55,455 bases of DNA from an uncultured Clostridia bacterium. Its GTDB lineage: Bacteria; Bacillota; Clostridia; Lachnospirales; Cellulosilyticaceae. Location of the stretch: assembly GCA_937981575.1 (NCBI GenBank), contig CALJNR010000077.1, positions 1-55,455 on the forward strand. Reading direction: 5' to 3'. Under the pieces are notes generated by a model. That model was not told the DNA's origin and searched no databases. It saw nothing but the letters and a program-made list of their open reading frames with translations. Below are positions 34,105 to 42,338 of this stretch, one piece after another (within the stretch, counting starts at the first letter, position 1; each line of letters begins with the position of its first letter). A program made the translations under genes and the position numbers.

Positions 34105-34560
34105 ATGAGTTGTTGTAAAAAGAATTTAGGAAATTATTATGCTCGTCCTTATGGCGGCGCTGTAAGTCCTTATGGTGGATATGGTCCTGTTGCTGGTGCA
34201 TTTGGCCCTGGTACAGTTAACCCTTATTTAACAGATAAATGCGATTGTGTAGCCCCTGGACCTATTTGTGTAGATTCTTGCCCAAGTGATTTTCTTCCAA
34301 AAGAACCTATCGGTGTAGGCGGAATTTCCAGCCCATGCTATAATAATTCAGATGTTCCATGCGGATGCACTTTAAGAGACGCTGCTTGCAGACTAATTAA
34401 CCAAAGAGCTATCATCCATGTTGAAGGCTGCAAAATGTGTGTAATTATTATCGCTGTTGGTAAATGCTTTATTAAAGCTGTTAACTATGCAACTAACAAA
34501 GTGGTATACTTTAACTTAAATCGTATTAACAGTATTGAAGACGTACTTCCACGCTGCTAA
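34105..34560 (+). CDS. Cysteine-rich Gly/Tyr/Pro-rich protein, probable spore-coat component (long paralogue)
   Basis: This 151-residue protein has fourteen cysteines. Residues 10-45 are Gly/Tyr/Pro-rich (YARPYGGAVSPYGGYGPV), the middle is a run of CxC and Cx4C motifs (KCDC, ICVDSC, PCGC), and residues 97-151 are the core shared with the preceding 62-residue gene. The composition suits a cross-linked structural protein of the coat or exosporium. It follows its paralogue by 49 bases behind AAGGAGG and would be transcribed from the same sigma-K-type promoter. The gene ends at a bidirectional terminator shared with sigH. No known family was recognised. Confidence 0.72.
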   Translation: MSCCKKNLGNYYARPYGGAVSPYGGYGPVAGAFGPGTVNPYLTDKCDCVAPGPICVDSCPSDFLPKEPIGVGGISSPCYNNSDVPCGCTLRDAACRLINQRAIIHVEGCKMCVIIIAVGKCFIKAVNYATNKVVYFNLNRINSIEDVLPRC

Positions 34561-34667
34561 TTTTATTAAGCAATCATTTATTCAAGGAAATATGCAAAAA
34601 TGCGCATATATATGAAATAGGCAAGTTTGATTTCTTGCTCGCAAGACGAACTTCTTATCTCAAAATA

Positions 34668-34705
34668 ATAAAACCAGCAGATAGTTTTCTATCTGCTGGT
34701 TTTAT
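34668..34705. terminator. Bidirectional terminator between the cysteine-rich gene and sigH
   Basis: A 16-bp stem ATAAAACCAGCAGATA (34668-34683) pairs with 34690-34705 around a 6-nt loop. It contains the sigH stop codon and works in both directions. Confidence 0.9.
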
Positions 34706-35379
34706 GACATACTCAATGTACTTCGTAATTCATTTTTGCAGATATAGCCAAGTTTTTTCTTGATCCTTTGCAGTGCATTGTCTATTGTCTTGACTGGTTT
34801 GTCAAGAGCACCCGCAATTTCGTGATAATTTTCTCCTTGGGTATAGAGCTTTAAAACCTGCCATTCAAGTTTGCTGAGAGACTTTACAATATAACTGTTC
34901 AAAAGCTCAAGATTTTCTTGATTAATGAGCTCGTCCTCTGGCGTAATGGATTCACTGATTTTGATAATATCCAGTAAGGTTATATTCTCTTCTTCTTCTT
35001 CCGCGTTTTTGCTGCTTATTGGAATATTTAAAGAAATACTAGTATTAAGCGGCATATGTTTTTGTCTTGAAACGGTTTTGAATGCTGTACTAATCTGCCT
35101 TGTAATACATAGTGTGGCAAATGATTTAAAGCTAGTTTCCTTTTCTGGATTATAGTCACATATTGCTTTAAATAAACCTATCATTCCTTCTTGCACTAAG
35201 TCTTCCTTATCTGCACCAATAAAAAAACTAGCTTTAATTTTAGTACGCACAAATTTTTTATAGCGTTGTACCAAAACCTCCACAGCTTCTTTGCAGCCAT
35301 TTTGATAATAATAGATAAGCTCTTCATCTGTCATTGCCTCAAGCGTCCTGATGCTCAGATTTGTTTCTTGGATAACCAT
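34702..35379 (-). CDS. sigH: RNA polymerase sporulation sigma factor SigH
   Basis: This 225-residue sigma-70 family factor has region 2 (DEELIYYYQNGCKEAVEVLV, DLVQEGMIGLFKAICDYN, SFKSFATLCITRQI) and region 4 (LSKLEWQVLKLYTQGENYHE) present; region 3 is replaced by a short acidic linker. The start and the position directly after yacP/rlmB match sigH (spo0H) of Bacillus and clostridia, which drives early sporulation and stationary-phase genes. It lies 13 bases after yacP. The family and context agree well. Confidence 0.9.
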   Translation of the reverse strand: MVIQETNLSIRTLEAMTDEELIYYYQNGCKEAVEVLVQRYKKFVRTKIKASFFIGADKEDLVQEGMIGLFKAICDYNPEKETSFKSFATLCITRQISTAFKTVSRQKHMPLNTSISLNIPISSKNAEEEEENITLLDIIKISESITPEDELINQENLELLNSYIVKSLSKLEWQVLKLYTQGENYHEIAGALDKPVKTIDNALQRIKKKLGYICKNELRSTLSMS

Positions 35380-35392
35380 TTTCTAGTCCTCC

Positions 35393-35914
35393 TTAATCCA
35401 CTTTTCCCCGGCGTAATTTTTCCATCTTTTCTAGTGTCTCTTTACTCATCCATTGATCTAACGGGTTGTTTTTCTCATAAGATTTCATATGAATATACTT
35501 CTTACTTGTCTGTTTACTTTTTTTAATCTCCTCTAACAGTTCGAGAGCTGAAACCCTGGTTGCTCCCGCACCTAGGATGATAATCTGTTCAGTTGCATCT
35601 GAAGTTGCAACTCTAACTTGATATTTTCTGTCAATAGCCTTTGCCGTTTTTTCTATGTATTGGTCCGCTGTTTCTTTTTCTTTTGTATAAATAACATCCA
35701 CATGCTTATTATATGAAAGAACTTGTCCAAAGTTTCCTTTTACATTATAGGCATCAAATACAATAATAATCTGCTCATTAATATATCCTTGATGGTCTGT
35801 TAATACCTCAACAAGTTTATCTCTTGCATGTTCTAAATTATCTTTTGCTATTTTATTTAAGTATTCCCATCCAAAAATCATATTATATCCGTCAACTAAT
35901 AAAAATTTTTGCAC
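35393..35914 (-). CDS. yacP: NYN-domain ribonuclease, YacP/Rae1 family
   Basis: This 173-residue protein of the NYN (PIN-like) fold has the family start LLVDGYNMIFGW, acidic metal-site residues (the Asp in VDGYN, DAYNVKG, the Asp in VATSDATEQ) and the conserved GAGATRVSA. In Bacillus subtilis Rae1/YacP is a ribosome-associated endoribonuclease, and the gene is adjacent to rlmB and sigH there as well. Here it leads into sigH in a likely two-gene unit. The upstream lipoprotein gene has its own terminator. Confidence 0.9.
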   Translation of the reverse strand: MQKFLLVDGYNMIFGWEYLNKIAKDNLEHARDKLVEVLTDHQGYINEQIIIVFDAYNVKGNFGQVLSYNKHVDVIYTKEKETADQYIEKTAKAIDRKYQVRVATSDATEQIIILGAGATRVSALELLEEIKKSKQTSKKYIHMKSYEKNNPLDQWMSKETLEKMEKLRRGKVD

Positions 35915-35986
35915 TAATGCCCCCCCTCATTTTATGATAGGTATTATTTCTAGTATACTATAAGTATGAAACTTTGTTAATAGGAT

Positions 35987-36026
35987 AAACATAAAAGGAC
36001 TAGGTTTCCCTAGTCCTTTTATGTTT
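35987..36026. terminator. Terminator after the acidic lipoprotein gene
   Basis: An 18-bp perfect stem AAACATAAAAGGACTAGG with its complement, loop TTTC, lies 26 bases beyond the lipoprotein stop codon. It can act on either strand. Confidence 0.9.
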
Positions 36027-36051
36027 ATATAATTGAGTGAAAAAGCTTAAA

Positions 36052-36288
36052 TTAGTTAGTTGCTGCTTCGTCTGCCGCTGGTGCTTCTTCAGCCTCTTCT
36101 TCAGCTGATTCTTCAGCTGCCTCTTCTGCTGCTTCCTCTGCTGGTGCTTCTTCTACTGCTTCTTCAGTTGCTGGTACTTCTTGAGTTTGCTCTGTAGCAG
36201 GCTCTTGTACTGGTGCATTGTTACCGCATCCTACAAGCATTACTGCTGATAATAACATTATTCCAAAAACTGCTGATAATTTTTTCAT
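36052..36288 (-). CDS. Small acidic Glu/Ala-rich lipoprotein
   Basis: This 78-residue protein has a clear lipoprotein signal (MKKLSAVFGIMLLSAVMLVGCGNN) with lipobox LVGC at Cys21. The mature part is almost only Glu, Ala, Pro and Thr in imperfect EEAxEEA repeats, so probably disordered. It would be tethered to the outer face of the cell membrane. It is flanked by terminators and separated from both neighbours in the otherwise conserved rlmB-yacP-sigH order, so it is an insertion there. The function is unknown. Confidence 0.78.
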   Translation of the reverse strand: MKKLSAVFGIMLLSAVMLVGCGNNAPVQEPATEQTQEVPATEEAVEEAPAEEAAEEAAEESAEEEAEEAPAADEAATN

Positions 36289-36568
36289 TTTTTGTCTCTC
36301 CTTACAAAATTTATAAATATTTATATTTTTAGGAACATCGTCATTATAAAATTTCCATTAGCAAATGTCAACGAATATTTAACAATAAGTTTTATAGTGT
36401 TTTATGCACTTTTTCAAATTTTTAGCTACTTTTTTAATTTCGTTCAGTAATTTATCTAAATATCTTGTATAAAAACTAGATTTTTAAACTATAATATAAT
36501 GTTTTTTTATATGTTTTTTATTTTTTTTAAAACTATTCTTAATATATATTTTACATATATTGTTATAA
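36289..36568. other. AT-rich gene-free stretch upstream of the lipoprotein gene
   Basis: This is extremely A/T-rich with long T-tracts and no ORF. It must carry the lipoprotein promoter on the minus strand; several TATAAT-like hexamers occur (for example near 36490-36500), and I cannot choose among them. Confidence 0.4.
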
Positions 36569-36616
36569 CCTCTATTATGGTGACTATTTAGATATAAATA
36601 CTCACCATAATAGAGG
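36569..36616. repeat. Isolated long inverted repeat (hairpin) beside the rlmB terminator
   Basis: CCTCTATTATGGTGA (36569-36583) and its exact complement (36602-36616) flank an A/T centre that itself pairs (TATTT/AAATA). There is no T-run after it on either strand. It sits just beyond the rlmB terminator, so two large hairpins stand in tandem. Confidence 0.75.
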
Positions 36617-36626
36617 CTGCATATGC

Positions 36627-36672
36627 AAAAAAAGCTGATTTAAAAGGACATCCTTTTAAATCAGCTTTTTTT
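36627..36672 (-). terminator. Terminator after rlmB
   Basis: A 22-bp perfect stem (36627-36648 with 36651-36672) with a two-base loop contains a long A/T-tract at its base. It overlaps the rlmB stop codon and ends the cysE-to-rlmB operon. Confidence 0.9.
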
Positions 36673-37651
36673 ATGCTTTATAATTTCTCTGTCTTACTAC
36701 TTCATAAACCATAATACTTGCAGCCACTGATGCATTTAAAGAAGTAACCTGACCATACATAGGCACGCTTATACTATAATCACAAGATTCTTTTACAAGT
36801 TTAGAGACCCCTTCTCCTTCACTTCCTACTACAACAGCTAAAGGTCCTGTAAGATTCTCCTCATACATTATTTTTCCGTCCATATCCGCACAAGCTATCC
36901 AGATACCTTCTTCTTTTAACGCCTTAATCGTTTGCGTAATATTTGTAACCTTAGCAACTTTCATATATTCTATAGCTCCAGCTGATGACTTTGCTACTGT
37001 TCCCGAAAGTCCTACAGCTCTTCTTTTCGGGATAACTATTCCATGAACCCCTGCATTATGGGCAGATCTGATAATTGCTCCTAAGTTATGGGGATCTTGT
37101 ATATTTTCAAGAATCAAAATGAATGGGGCTTCATTTTTGTCTTTAGCTGCCTGCAGAATATCTTCTAATTCTACATAGCTTTGTGCTGCGGCATATGCCA
37201 CTACCCCTTGATGCTTTTCTCTGCCTGTTACCTCATCCAGTTTGGGTTTCTCAACTTCAATAATAACTATGCCCTTATCCTTTGCTTCTCCGATGATCTT
37301 TAGAATGGATCCTTCTTTTTCACCCTTCTGTACCATGAGCTTATCGATATCTCGTCCTGCTTTAAGAGCCTCTATGACCGCATTTCTGCCGTATAAAATA
37401 TTATCATCAATCATTCTCTCTTCTTCAAATTTATCTTCTGACTGTTTAAAATCTTTCTTTAGGTAGTCACCTCGTCTAGGCTTTTTGGGTACCGGCGTTT
37501 CACCTAAAGTGTCTCCTTTTTTATAGCTTTTTTTTCTATAATCTTCTTTTTTATAGCCCTCTTCTTTAGGTTTCGAGAATTTTCGTTCTTTAGAACTAAA
37601 AGCGCCTGTCTTATTATCCTTCGGTTTATTAATCTTTCCTGAAAATTTCAT
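36671..37651 (-). CDS. rlmB: 23S rRNA (guanosine-2'-O-)-methyltransferase RlmB
   Basis: This 326-residue SpoU/TrmH-type SPOUT enzyme 2'-O-methylates a conserved guanosine in 23S rRNA domain V. A Lys/Arg-rich disordered N-terminal extension of about 80 residues precedes the substrate-binding domain (ILYGRNAVIEALKAGRDIDK). The SPOUT knot motifs are ILENIQDPHNLGAIIRSAHN, VVGSEGEGVSKLVKE and SLNASVAASI. The extension is longer than in Bacillus. It is last in the T-box-controlled operon, 6 bases after the flippase gene. Confidence 0.93.
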   Translation of the reverse strand: MKFSGKINKPKDNKTGAFSSKERKFSKPKEEGYKKEDYRKKSYKKGDTLGETPVPKKPRRGDYLKKDFKQSEDKFEEERMIDDNILYGRNAVIEALKAGRDIDKLMVQKGEKEGSILKIIGEAKDKGIVIIEVEKPKLDEVTGREKHQGVVAYAAAQSYVELEDILQAAKDKNEAPFILILENIQDPHNLGAIIRSAHNAGVHGIVIPKRRAVGLSGTVAKSSAGAIEYMKVAKVTNITQTIKALKEEGIWIACADMDGKIMYEENLTGPLAVVVGSEGEGVSKLVKESCDYSISVPMYGQVTSLNASVAASIMVYEVVRQRNYKA

Positions 37652-37657
37652 AAGTTT

Positions 37658-39268
37658 TTATTTCTCCTTTTTATTTAAAATCTCTGCAATATCTTTCTTT
37701 GTAATCGCTCCTGATAAAAAGATAAGTATAAGATAAGCGGCTCCCCCTATTGCAATGCTGACTAGGGTAACAAGCGCATTCTGTTTAAAGGAATCTACTC
37801 CTATTATTCCTGCTAATCCGAAATATGTCCCCCATGCAATGATTCCCATGACTGCTGTCGAGAGAAAAGGTTTTACAATAACAAGCATAATATTGAGCTT
37901 AAACCCTGTATAATGCTTCATCATCATATAATTATAGCAGGTAAATACACCATAGGCCGCAATCGAAGCCATTGCCGCCCCTACTACTTTAAGAGATGAA
38001 GAAACTAATAAGATATTAAGTATAGTTTTAACAATTGCAGCTAAAGCTATTCCAATAACAGGCTGCCATACCTTCCCTATTCCCTGCAAGATGCCTGTAA
38101 AAGCTTGTCCAAGCATAATAAATAAAATACTTAATGCTGCAACTGCAAGTATGTTTCCTCCATCCGGAGCATTAGCATAAATAAATTTCATAATAGGATC
38201 CGCAAGTACCATAAGTCCAGCGGATGCAGGCATTGCCAGCAGTATGGCCAGGCGCATGCCAAGCTCTACTTTCATTTGAACCTCTTTTTTATCTTTTTTA
38301 GCTGCTGCCTCTGCGATGGCAGGAACAAGACCAATAACTAACGCCATTCCAAAAGTAAGTGGAAAATTAATAAATGTGGCTACTTTTCCAAGCTGCCCAA
38401 AATAAACATTTGCCATTTCCTGATCAAGCCCTATTTGAGTCAAGGTTTTAATAACTAGTGCAGAATCCAGAAGGTTAATGATGGAATTAACTGCTGCCCC
38501 TATTGATATAGGTATGGCTATAATAAGCACCATTTTGGTTGTCGTCTTAAACCCAAGTCCATTGCTTTTTGAAGCCCCGCTTTTTTCTATTTCATTATGA
38601 ATATCTGCCTTTTTCCTTAAGTAAAAAATAAGAAGAGCTCCCGCTCCAAATATACCCCCAGCAACTGCACCAAAAGATGCCCCTCCGGCTGCTTTTCCTA
38701 AGTCTGGTAAAAAGAAAAGAGCAAGAGCAAGTCCCACTAATACTCTCCCTAAGTTTTCAAGTACTTGCGAGACAGCTGTAGGCGCCATATTCTGCATCCC
38801 CTGAAAATACCCTCTATAAACACCCATAATGCAGACAAAAAATGGACTAAGAGCAAGTCCCCACAAAGAATATTTCACTTCTATAGGCCAGTTAAAAAGA
38901 CTGATCATAACAGGAGTTGCAGCAAAAATCATCGCTGAAACAATCCCTCCTATAATAAGCATAAGCCTCATAGTATGGGTAAAAATATCTTTAGCTGCTT
39001 GGTATTCACCAAGCACCCTCTTTTCTGCAACTAATTTGGCGATAGTGGAAGGAATCCCTACAATTGCTATTGCAGTAAATAATGTGTAAATAGGATAACC
39101 AGCTTGGTAATACCCCATCCCTGTATCCCCAATCCAATTACCCAGCGGAACTCTAAAAAATGCACTGAGTACTTTTGCTGCAAGTCCCGCCAATGATAAG
39201 ATAAACGCTCCTTTTATAAAAGTTTGTGTTGCATTATAAGAAGTACCTTTTGCTGCTTGTTTTGCCAC
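37658..39268 (-). CDS. MOP-superfamily lipid flippase (SpoVB/MurJ-YtgP type)
   Basis: This 536-residue polytopic membrane protein has about 14 predicted helices and the polysaccharide-flippase start TFIKGAFILSLAGLAAKVLS with RVPLGNWIGDTGMGYYQAGY. This group includes YtgP/MurJ, which flips lipid II, and SpoVB, which is needed for the spore cortex. Which of the two jobs applies cannot be decided from sequence by eye. It lies between mrnC and rlmB, which are normally adjacent or nearly so in Bacillus. It shares the transcript (20 and 6 base gaps) and therefore the cysteine T-box. Confidence 0.88.
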   Translation of the reverse strand: MAKQAAKGTSYNATQTFIKGAFILSLAGLAAKVLSAFFRVPLGNWIGDTGMGYYQAGYPIYTLFTAIAIVGIPSTIAKLVAEKRVLGEYQAAKDIFTHTMRLMLIIGGIVSAMIFAATPVMISLFNWPIEVKYSLWGLALSPFFVCIMGVYRGYFQGMQNMAPTAVSQVLENLGRVLVGLALALFFLPDLGKAAGGASFGAVAGGIFGAGALLIFYLRKKADIHNEIEKSGASKSNGLGFKTTTKMVLIIAIPISIGAAVNSIINLLDSALVIKTLTQIGLDQEMANVYFGQLGKVATFINFPLTFGMALVIGLVPAIAEAAAKKDKKEVQMKVELGMRLAILLAMPASAGLMVLADPIMKFIYANAPDGGNILAVAALSILFIMLGQAFTGILQGIGKVWQPVIGIALAAIVKTILNILLVSSSLKVVGAAMASIAAYGVFTCYNYMMMKHYTGFKLNIMLVIVKPFLSTAVMGIIAWGTYFGLAGIIGVDSFKQNALVTLVSIAIGGAAYLILIFLSGAITKKDIAEILNKKEK

Positions 39269-39288
39269 TTTGTTTCCTCCTCTGTACT

Positions 39289-39717
39289 TTACGCATCAAG
39301 TCCCTTAATGCCAAAATCAATAAGCTGACTTATTCTTTCAATATTCCCTTGCAGATATAAGTATCCAATAAGAGCCTCAAATCCTGTCGCATGTCTATAT
39401 TCCTTGATATCTCCATTTTTAGGAGTAGAGATGCTTTTAGCATTTCTACCCCTTCTTAATACATCTTTTTCTTCTTCATTTAGTGCTGTATCAATAATAT
39501 GATAGAGTTTTGCCTGTGTACTGGCTCTTACAAGCTCTCTTGATGCTCTATGAAATTTATTGACAGGAGCATTGCCTTTACTTAAAACATACGTCCGTAT
39601 AAAAACTTCATATACAGCATCTCCTATATACGCCAGTGCCAGCGGAGAATATTCATTTGCTTTATGCTCCAAGGTACTTCCCATGCAGCTAAGAAGTGCT
39701 TCAATATTTTTTTTCAT
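39289..39717 (-). CDS. mrnC: Mini-ribonuclease III
   Basis: This 142-residue RNase III catalytic domain lacks a dsRNA-binding domain, and it matures 23S rRNA. Catalytic-block motifs are LALAYIGDAVYEVFIRTYVL (signature Asp) and TGFEALIGYLYL (signature Glu). It occupies the standard position directly after cysS (15-base gap), as in Bacillus. Confidence 0.93.
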   Translation of the reverse strand: MKKNIEALLSCMGSTLEHKANEYSPLALAYIGDAVYEVFIRTYVLSKGNAPVNKFHRASRELVRASTQAKLYHIIDTALNEEEKDVLRRGRNAKSISTPKNGDIKEYRHATGFEALIGYLYLQGNIERISQLIDFGIKGLDA

Positions 39718-39732
39718 AAGTATCTCCTTTTG

Positions 39733-41151
39733 TTACACCCTCTTAAAGCGTACCCCTTCTCTTGTATCCTCAATAATCACACCTTGGTCCTTTAGATATT
39801 CTCTTATGCTATCTGCTTCTTTAAAATCTTTTGCTTTTTTAGCAGCTGTTCTTTTTTGAATATAGTCTTCAATTTCTGCATCTGTTAACCCTTGGTTTTG
39901 ATCTTCTAGATACGTATAAAGTAACCCCAGTATATCAGTAAGCTTTGTAAAAAGCTTATATACCTCTGTGACGAAGTTCTTTGAAGCCCCTTCTTTGGCA
40001 TAAGTATTCCCAAATTTTACAAGCTCAAAAATAATACTTATTGCATCAGCTGTGTTAAAATCATCCTGCATAGCCTCGTGAAAACGCCCTTCATACTTGC
40101 CAAGCTCAGGAAGAAGGTTCGTCTCTTCTTCTGTTAAAGCATCAAAGCTGCTGTGTGAAAGTGCAAACTCTAGGCTTGCTTTAGCATTTTTAATACGTCC
40201 AAGACCATTCTTAGCTGCTTCCATAAGTTCCCCGCTGAAATTAAGGGGACTTCTATAGTGCGCACTCAGCATAAAAAATCTTACTGTATCATAGCCAAAG
40301 GTTTCACCTACATCCCGAAGTGTTTTAAAGTTTCCGAGTGATTTAGACATTTTTTTGTTATCAATGTTTAAAAAGCTGTTATGCATCCAATAGTTTGCAA
40401 AGGCTGCTCCATTAGCCCCTTCACTTTGTGCAATTTCATTTTCATGATGCGGAAATACAAGATCTTCTCCACCAGCATGAATATCGATGGTGCTTCCTAA
40501 ATATTTTTTAGCCATAGCAGAGCATTCTATGTGCCAGCCTGGTCTGCCATCACTCCAAGGACTTTTCCAATACGGTTCTCCTTCTTTTTTAGGCTTCCAG
40601 AGCACAAAATCCATATGATTTTTCTTATCGTCTGTGATTTCAATACGTTCACTGCGACCTGCTTCTAGTTCTTCCAATACTTTTTTAGAGAGTTTCCCAT
40701 ATTCCGGAAAGGCTGCTGTGTTATAATAAACCGTTCCACCCACCTCATAGGCAAGCCCTTTTTCAATAAGAACTTCTATCATTTTAATAATATTATCCAT
40801 TTCCTCTGTTACTCTCGGATGATGGGTAGCCGGATTTACATTTAAATTATTTGCATCCTTTAGTGTTTCATGAATATAGTAATTAACGATTTCATCCGTT
40901 GTTTTGCCTTCTTCATTAGCTTTTTTAATGATTTTATCATCTACATCCGTAAAGTTTTGAACATAATTAACAGCGTAGCCCACACTTTCAAAGTATCTGC
41001 GTACCGTATCAAAGACAATATACGGTCTTGCATTTCCAATATGAATAAGGTTATATACCGTAGGGCCACACACGTACATGCATACGTTATCTTTTTGAAC
41101 CGGCTTAAACTCTTCTTTTTGTTTCGTTAATGTATTATATATTTTTATCAT
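39733..41151 (-). CDS. cysS: Cysteinyl-tRNA synthetase
   Basis: This 472-residue class-I synthetase has the zinc cysteine and HIGH-like site in CGPTVYNLIHIGNARPYI, the motif GWHIECSAMAKKYLG, a zinc-binding HHENEIAQSEG, and KMSKSLGNF. Length is normal. It follows cysE by 21 bases. The Cys-specific T-box ahead of the operon couples its level to uncharged tRNA-Cys. Confidence 0.97.
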   Translation of the reverse strand: MIKIYNTLTKQKEEFKPVQKDNVCMYVCGPTVYNLIHIGNARPYIVFDTVRRYFESVGYAVNYVQNFTDVDDKIIKKANEEGKTTDEIVNYYIHETLKDANNLNVNPATHHPRVTEEMDNIIKMIEVLIEKGLAYEVGGTVYYNTAAFPEYGKLSKKVLEELEAGRSERIEITDDKKNHMDFVLWKPKKEGEPYWKSPWSDGRPGWHIECSAMAKKYLGSTIDIHAGGEDLVFPHHENEIAQSEGANGAAFANYWMHNSFLNIDNKKMSKSLGNFKTLRDVGETFGYDTVRFFMLSAHYRSPLNFSGELMEAAKNGLGRIKNAKASLEFALSHSSFDALTEEETNLLPELGKYEGRFHEAMQDDFNTADAISIIFELVKFGNTYAKEGASKNFVTEVYKLFTKLTDILGLLYTYLEDQNQGLTDAEIEDYIQKRTAAKKAKDFKEADSIREYLKDQGVIIEDTREGVRFKRV

Positions 41152-41172
41152 AGTTTTCCTTCCTTTATAATC

Positions 41173-41892
41173 CTAATTATATTCATCACATATATCCTTT
41201 GCACTACAGTTTTCGTCTATGCAGAATTGATGCGGATCTGCATCTTCAACTGTCAGCTGTCCCTCTAAGCGCTGCACTTTTTCTTCTAGCGATTCCACTA
41301 ACTTTTTAAGGGTACAAATCTCCATTTTAATAGGGTCTGGCATTCTTACCTGGTCAAGCTGATCACATGGGTTAACCCTTTCTCCTCTTGTTTTTACAAC
41401 CTTTCCAGGATTGCCTATTACCGTACTGTCTTCCGGAACCTCCTGAAGGACCAGAGCATTTGCTGCTATTCTAGAATTATTGCCTACTTTAAACGGCCCC
41501 AAGACTTTAGCCCCTGAACCAATCATCACATTATCGCCTATAGTCGGATGCCTTTTGCCATGCTCTTTGCCTGTTCCTCCAAGGGTGACACCATGATAAA
41601 TAGTAACATTATCTCCTATCTCACATGTTTCACCGATGACAACACCCATGCCATGGTCAATAAAAAGCCCTTTTCCAATTTTTGCCCCTGGATGAATCTC
41701 GATTCCAGTAAGGCCCCTTGAAAGCTGAGAAACAAATCGTGCCAAGAAGAATCTTTTCTTATTATATAGCCAGTGCCCTAGCCGATGAAAAAACAGTGCA
41801 TAAAAACATGGATATAGAAAGACTTCAACATTTCTTTTGATAGCGGGGTCTCTTTCTCTAATAACCTTTATTTGTTCTTTTACATAGCTCAT
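41173..41892 (-). CDS. cysE: Serine O-acetyltransferase
   Basis: This 239-residue enzyme makes O-acetylserine for cysteine synthesis. It has an N-terminal helical domain (YPCFYALFFHRLGHWLY), then a left-handed beta-helix hexapeptide domain (GIEIHPGAKIGKGLFIDHG, GDNVTIYHGVTLGGTGKE) with the catalytic Asp-His pair in IDHG and the conserved YHGVTLGG loop. The longer in-frame reading to 42015 runs through the T-box antiterminator and is not the protein. GGAGG stands before the ATG at 41892. A C-terminal tail with three or four cysteines (CIDENCSAKDIC) is longer than usual. Confidence 0.95.
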   Translation of the reverse strand: MSYVKEQIKVIRERDPAIKRNVEVFLYPCFYALFFHRLGHWLYNKKRFFLARFVSQLSRGLTGIEIHPGAKIGKGLFIDHGMGVVIGETCEIGDNVTIYHGVTLGGTGKEHGKRHPTIGDNVMIGSGAKVLGPFKVGNNSRIAANALVLQEVPEDSTVIGNPGKVVKTRGERVNPCDQLDQVRMPDPIKMEICTLKKLVESLEEKVQRLEGQLTVEDADPHQFCIDENCSAKDICDEYN

Positions 41893-41919
41893 ACCCTTCC
41901 TCCTTATCTCTTTTCTTAC

Positions 41920-42150
41920 AAAAAAATAAAACTCCGCCTCTTGATCAGAGGCGAAGTTGCTCGCGGTTCCACTCTGTTTAAAATGCACACTTATCACGCA
42001 TTTTATCTCATGCACCGGTTAACGCTGGCTAAACGTGGCAGGCTACTTTTTTTCACCTGTCAAACTCCAGAATGCACTTCTTATATCCTTATATAAAACT
42101 CTTGCACCCAATGAGTTTCTCTCTGAAATATTTAGATATAATACTCTTTC
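41920..42150 (-). promoter_or_regulatory. T-box leader, cysteine-specific
   Basis: The minus strand carries stem I parts (AGAGAG, GGGTGCAAGAG, then GAAGTGCATTCTGG), the canonical T-box AGAGTGGAACCGCG at 41962-41975, and a terminator stem ACTTCGCCTCT/AGAGGCGGAGT (41931-41957) with a T-run at 41920-41930. The specifier codon is TGC (42074-42076), Cys. Uncharged tRNA-Cys would bind and allow read-through into cysE-cysS-mrnC-flippase-rlmB. The full gene-free gap 41893-42338 is used by this leader and its promoter. Confidence 0.93.
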
Positions 42151-42237
42151 CTTCATTGTTTTTTTCTTATAAGATATCATATTCCAATTTCACCCATTGT
42201 GTTAATAGTGCTGACATGATATTCATAATGCTTAACT

Positions 42238-42266
42238 ATTATAATATACCATTTTTCTGCTTTCAA
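42238..42266 (-). promoter_or_regulatory. Sigma-A promoter of the T-box operon
   Basis: On the minus strand TTGAAA (42261-42266), 17 bases and TATAAT (42238-42243) stand upstream of the T-box leader. The start would be near 42230. Confidence 0.7.
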
Positions 42267-42338
42267 CAACTCCTGCTTATCAAACTTTTATATTTTTGAT
42301 ATACTTATGCTAAAAACCAAGTAATCCTAGGAGAAATT

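Noticed and set aside
41893..42015. N-terminal extension of cysE into the leader
   Set aside because: The extension is the T-box antiterminator region read as codons; GGAGG and the family start favour 41892.
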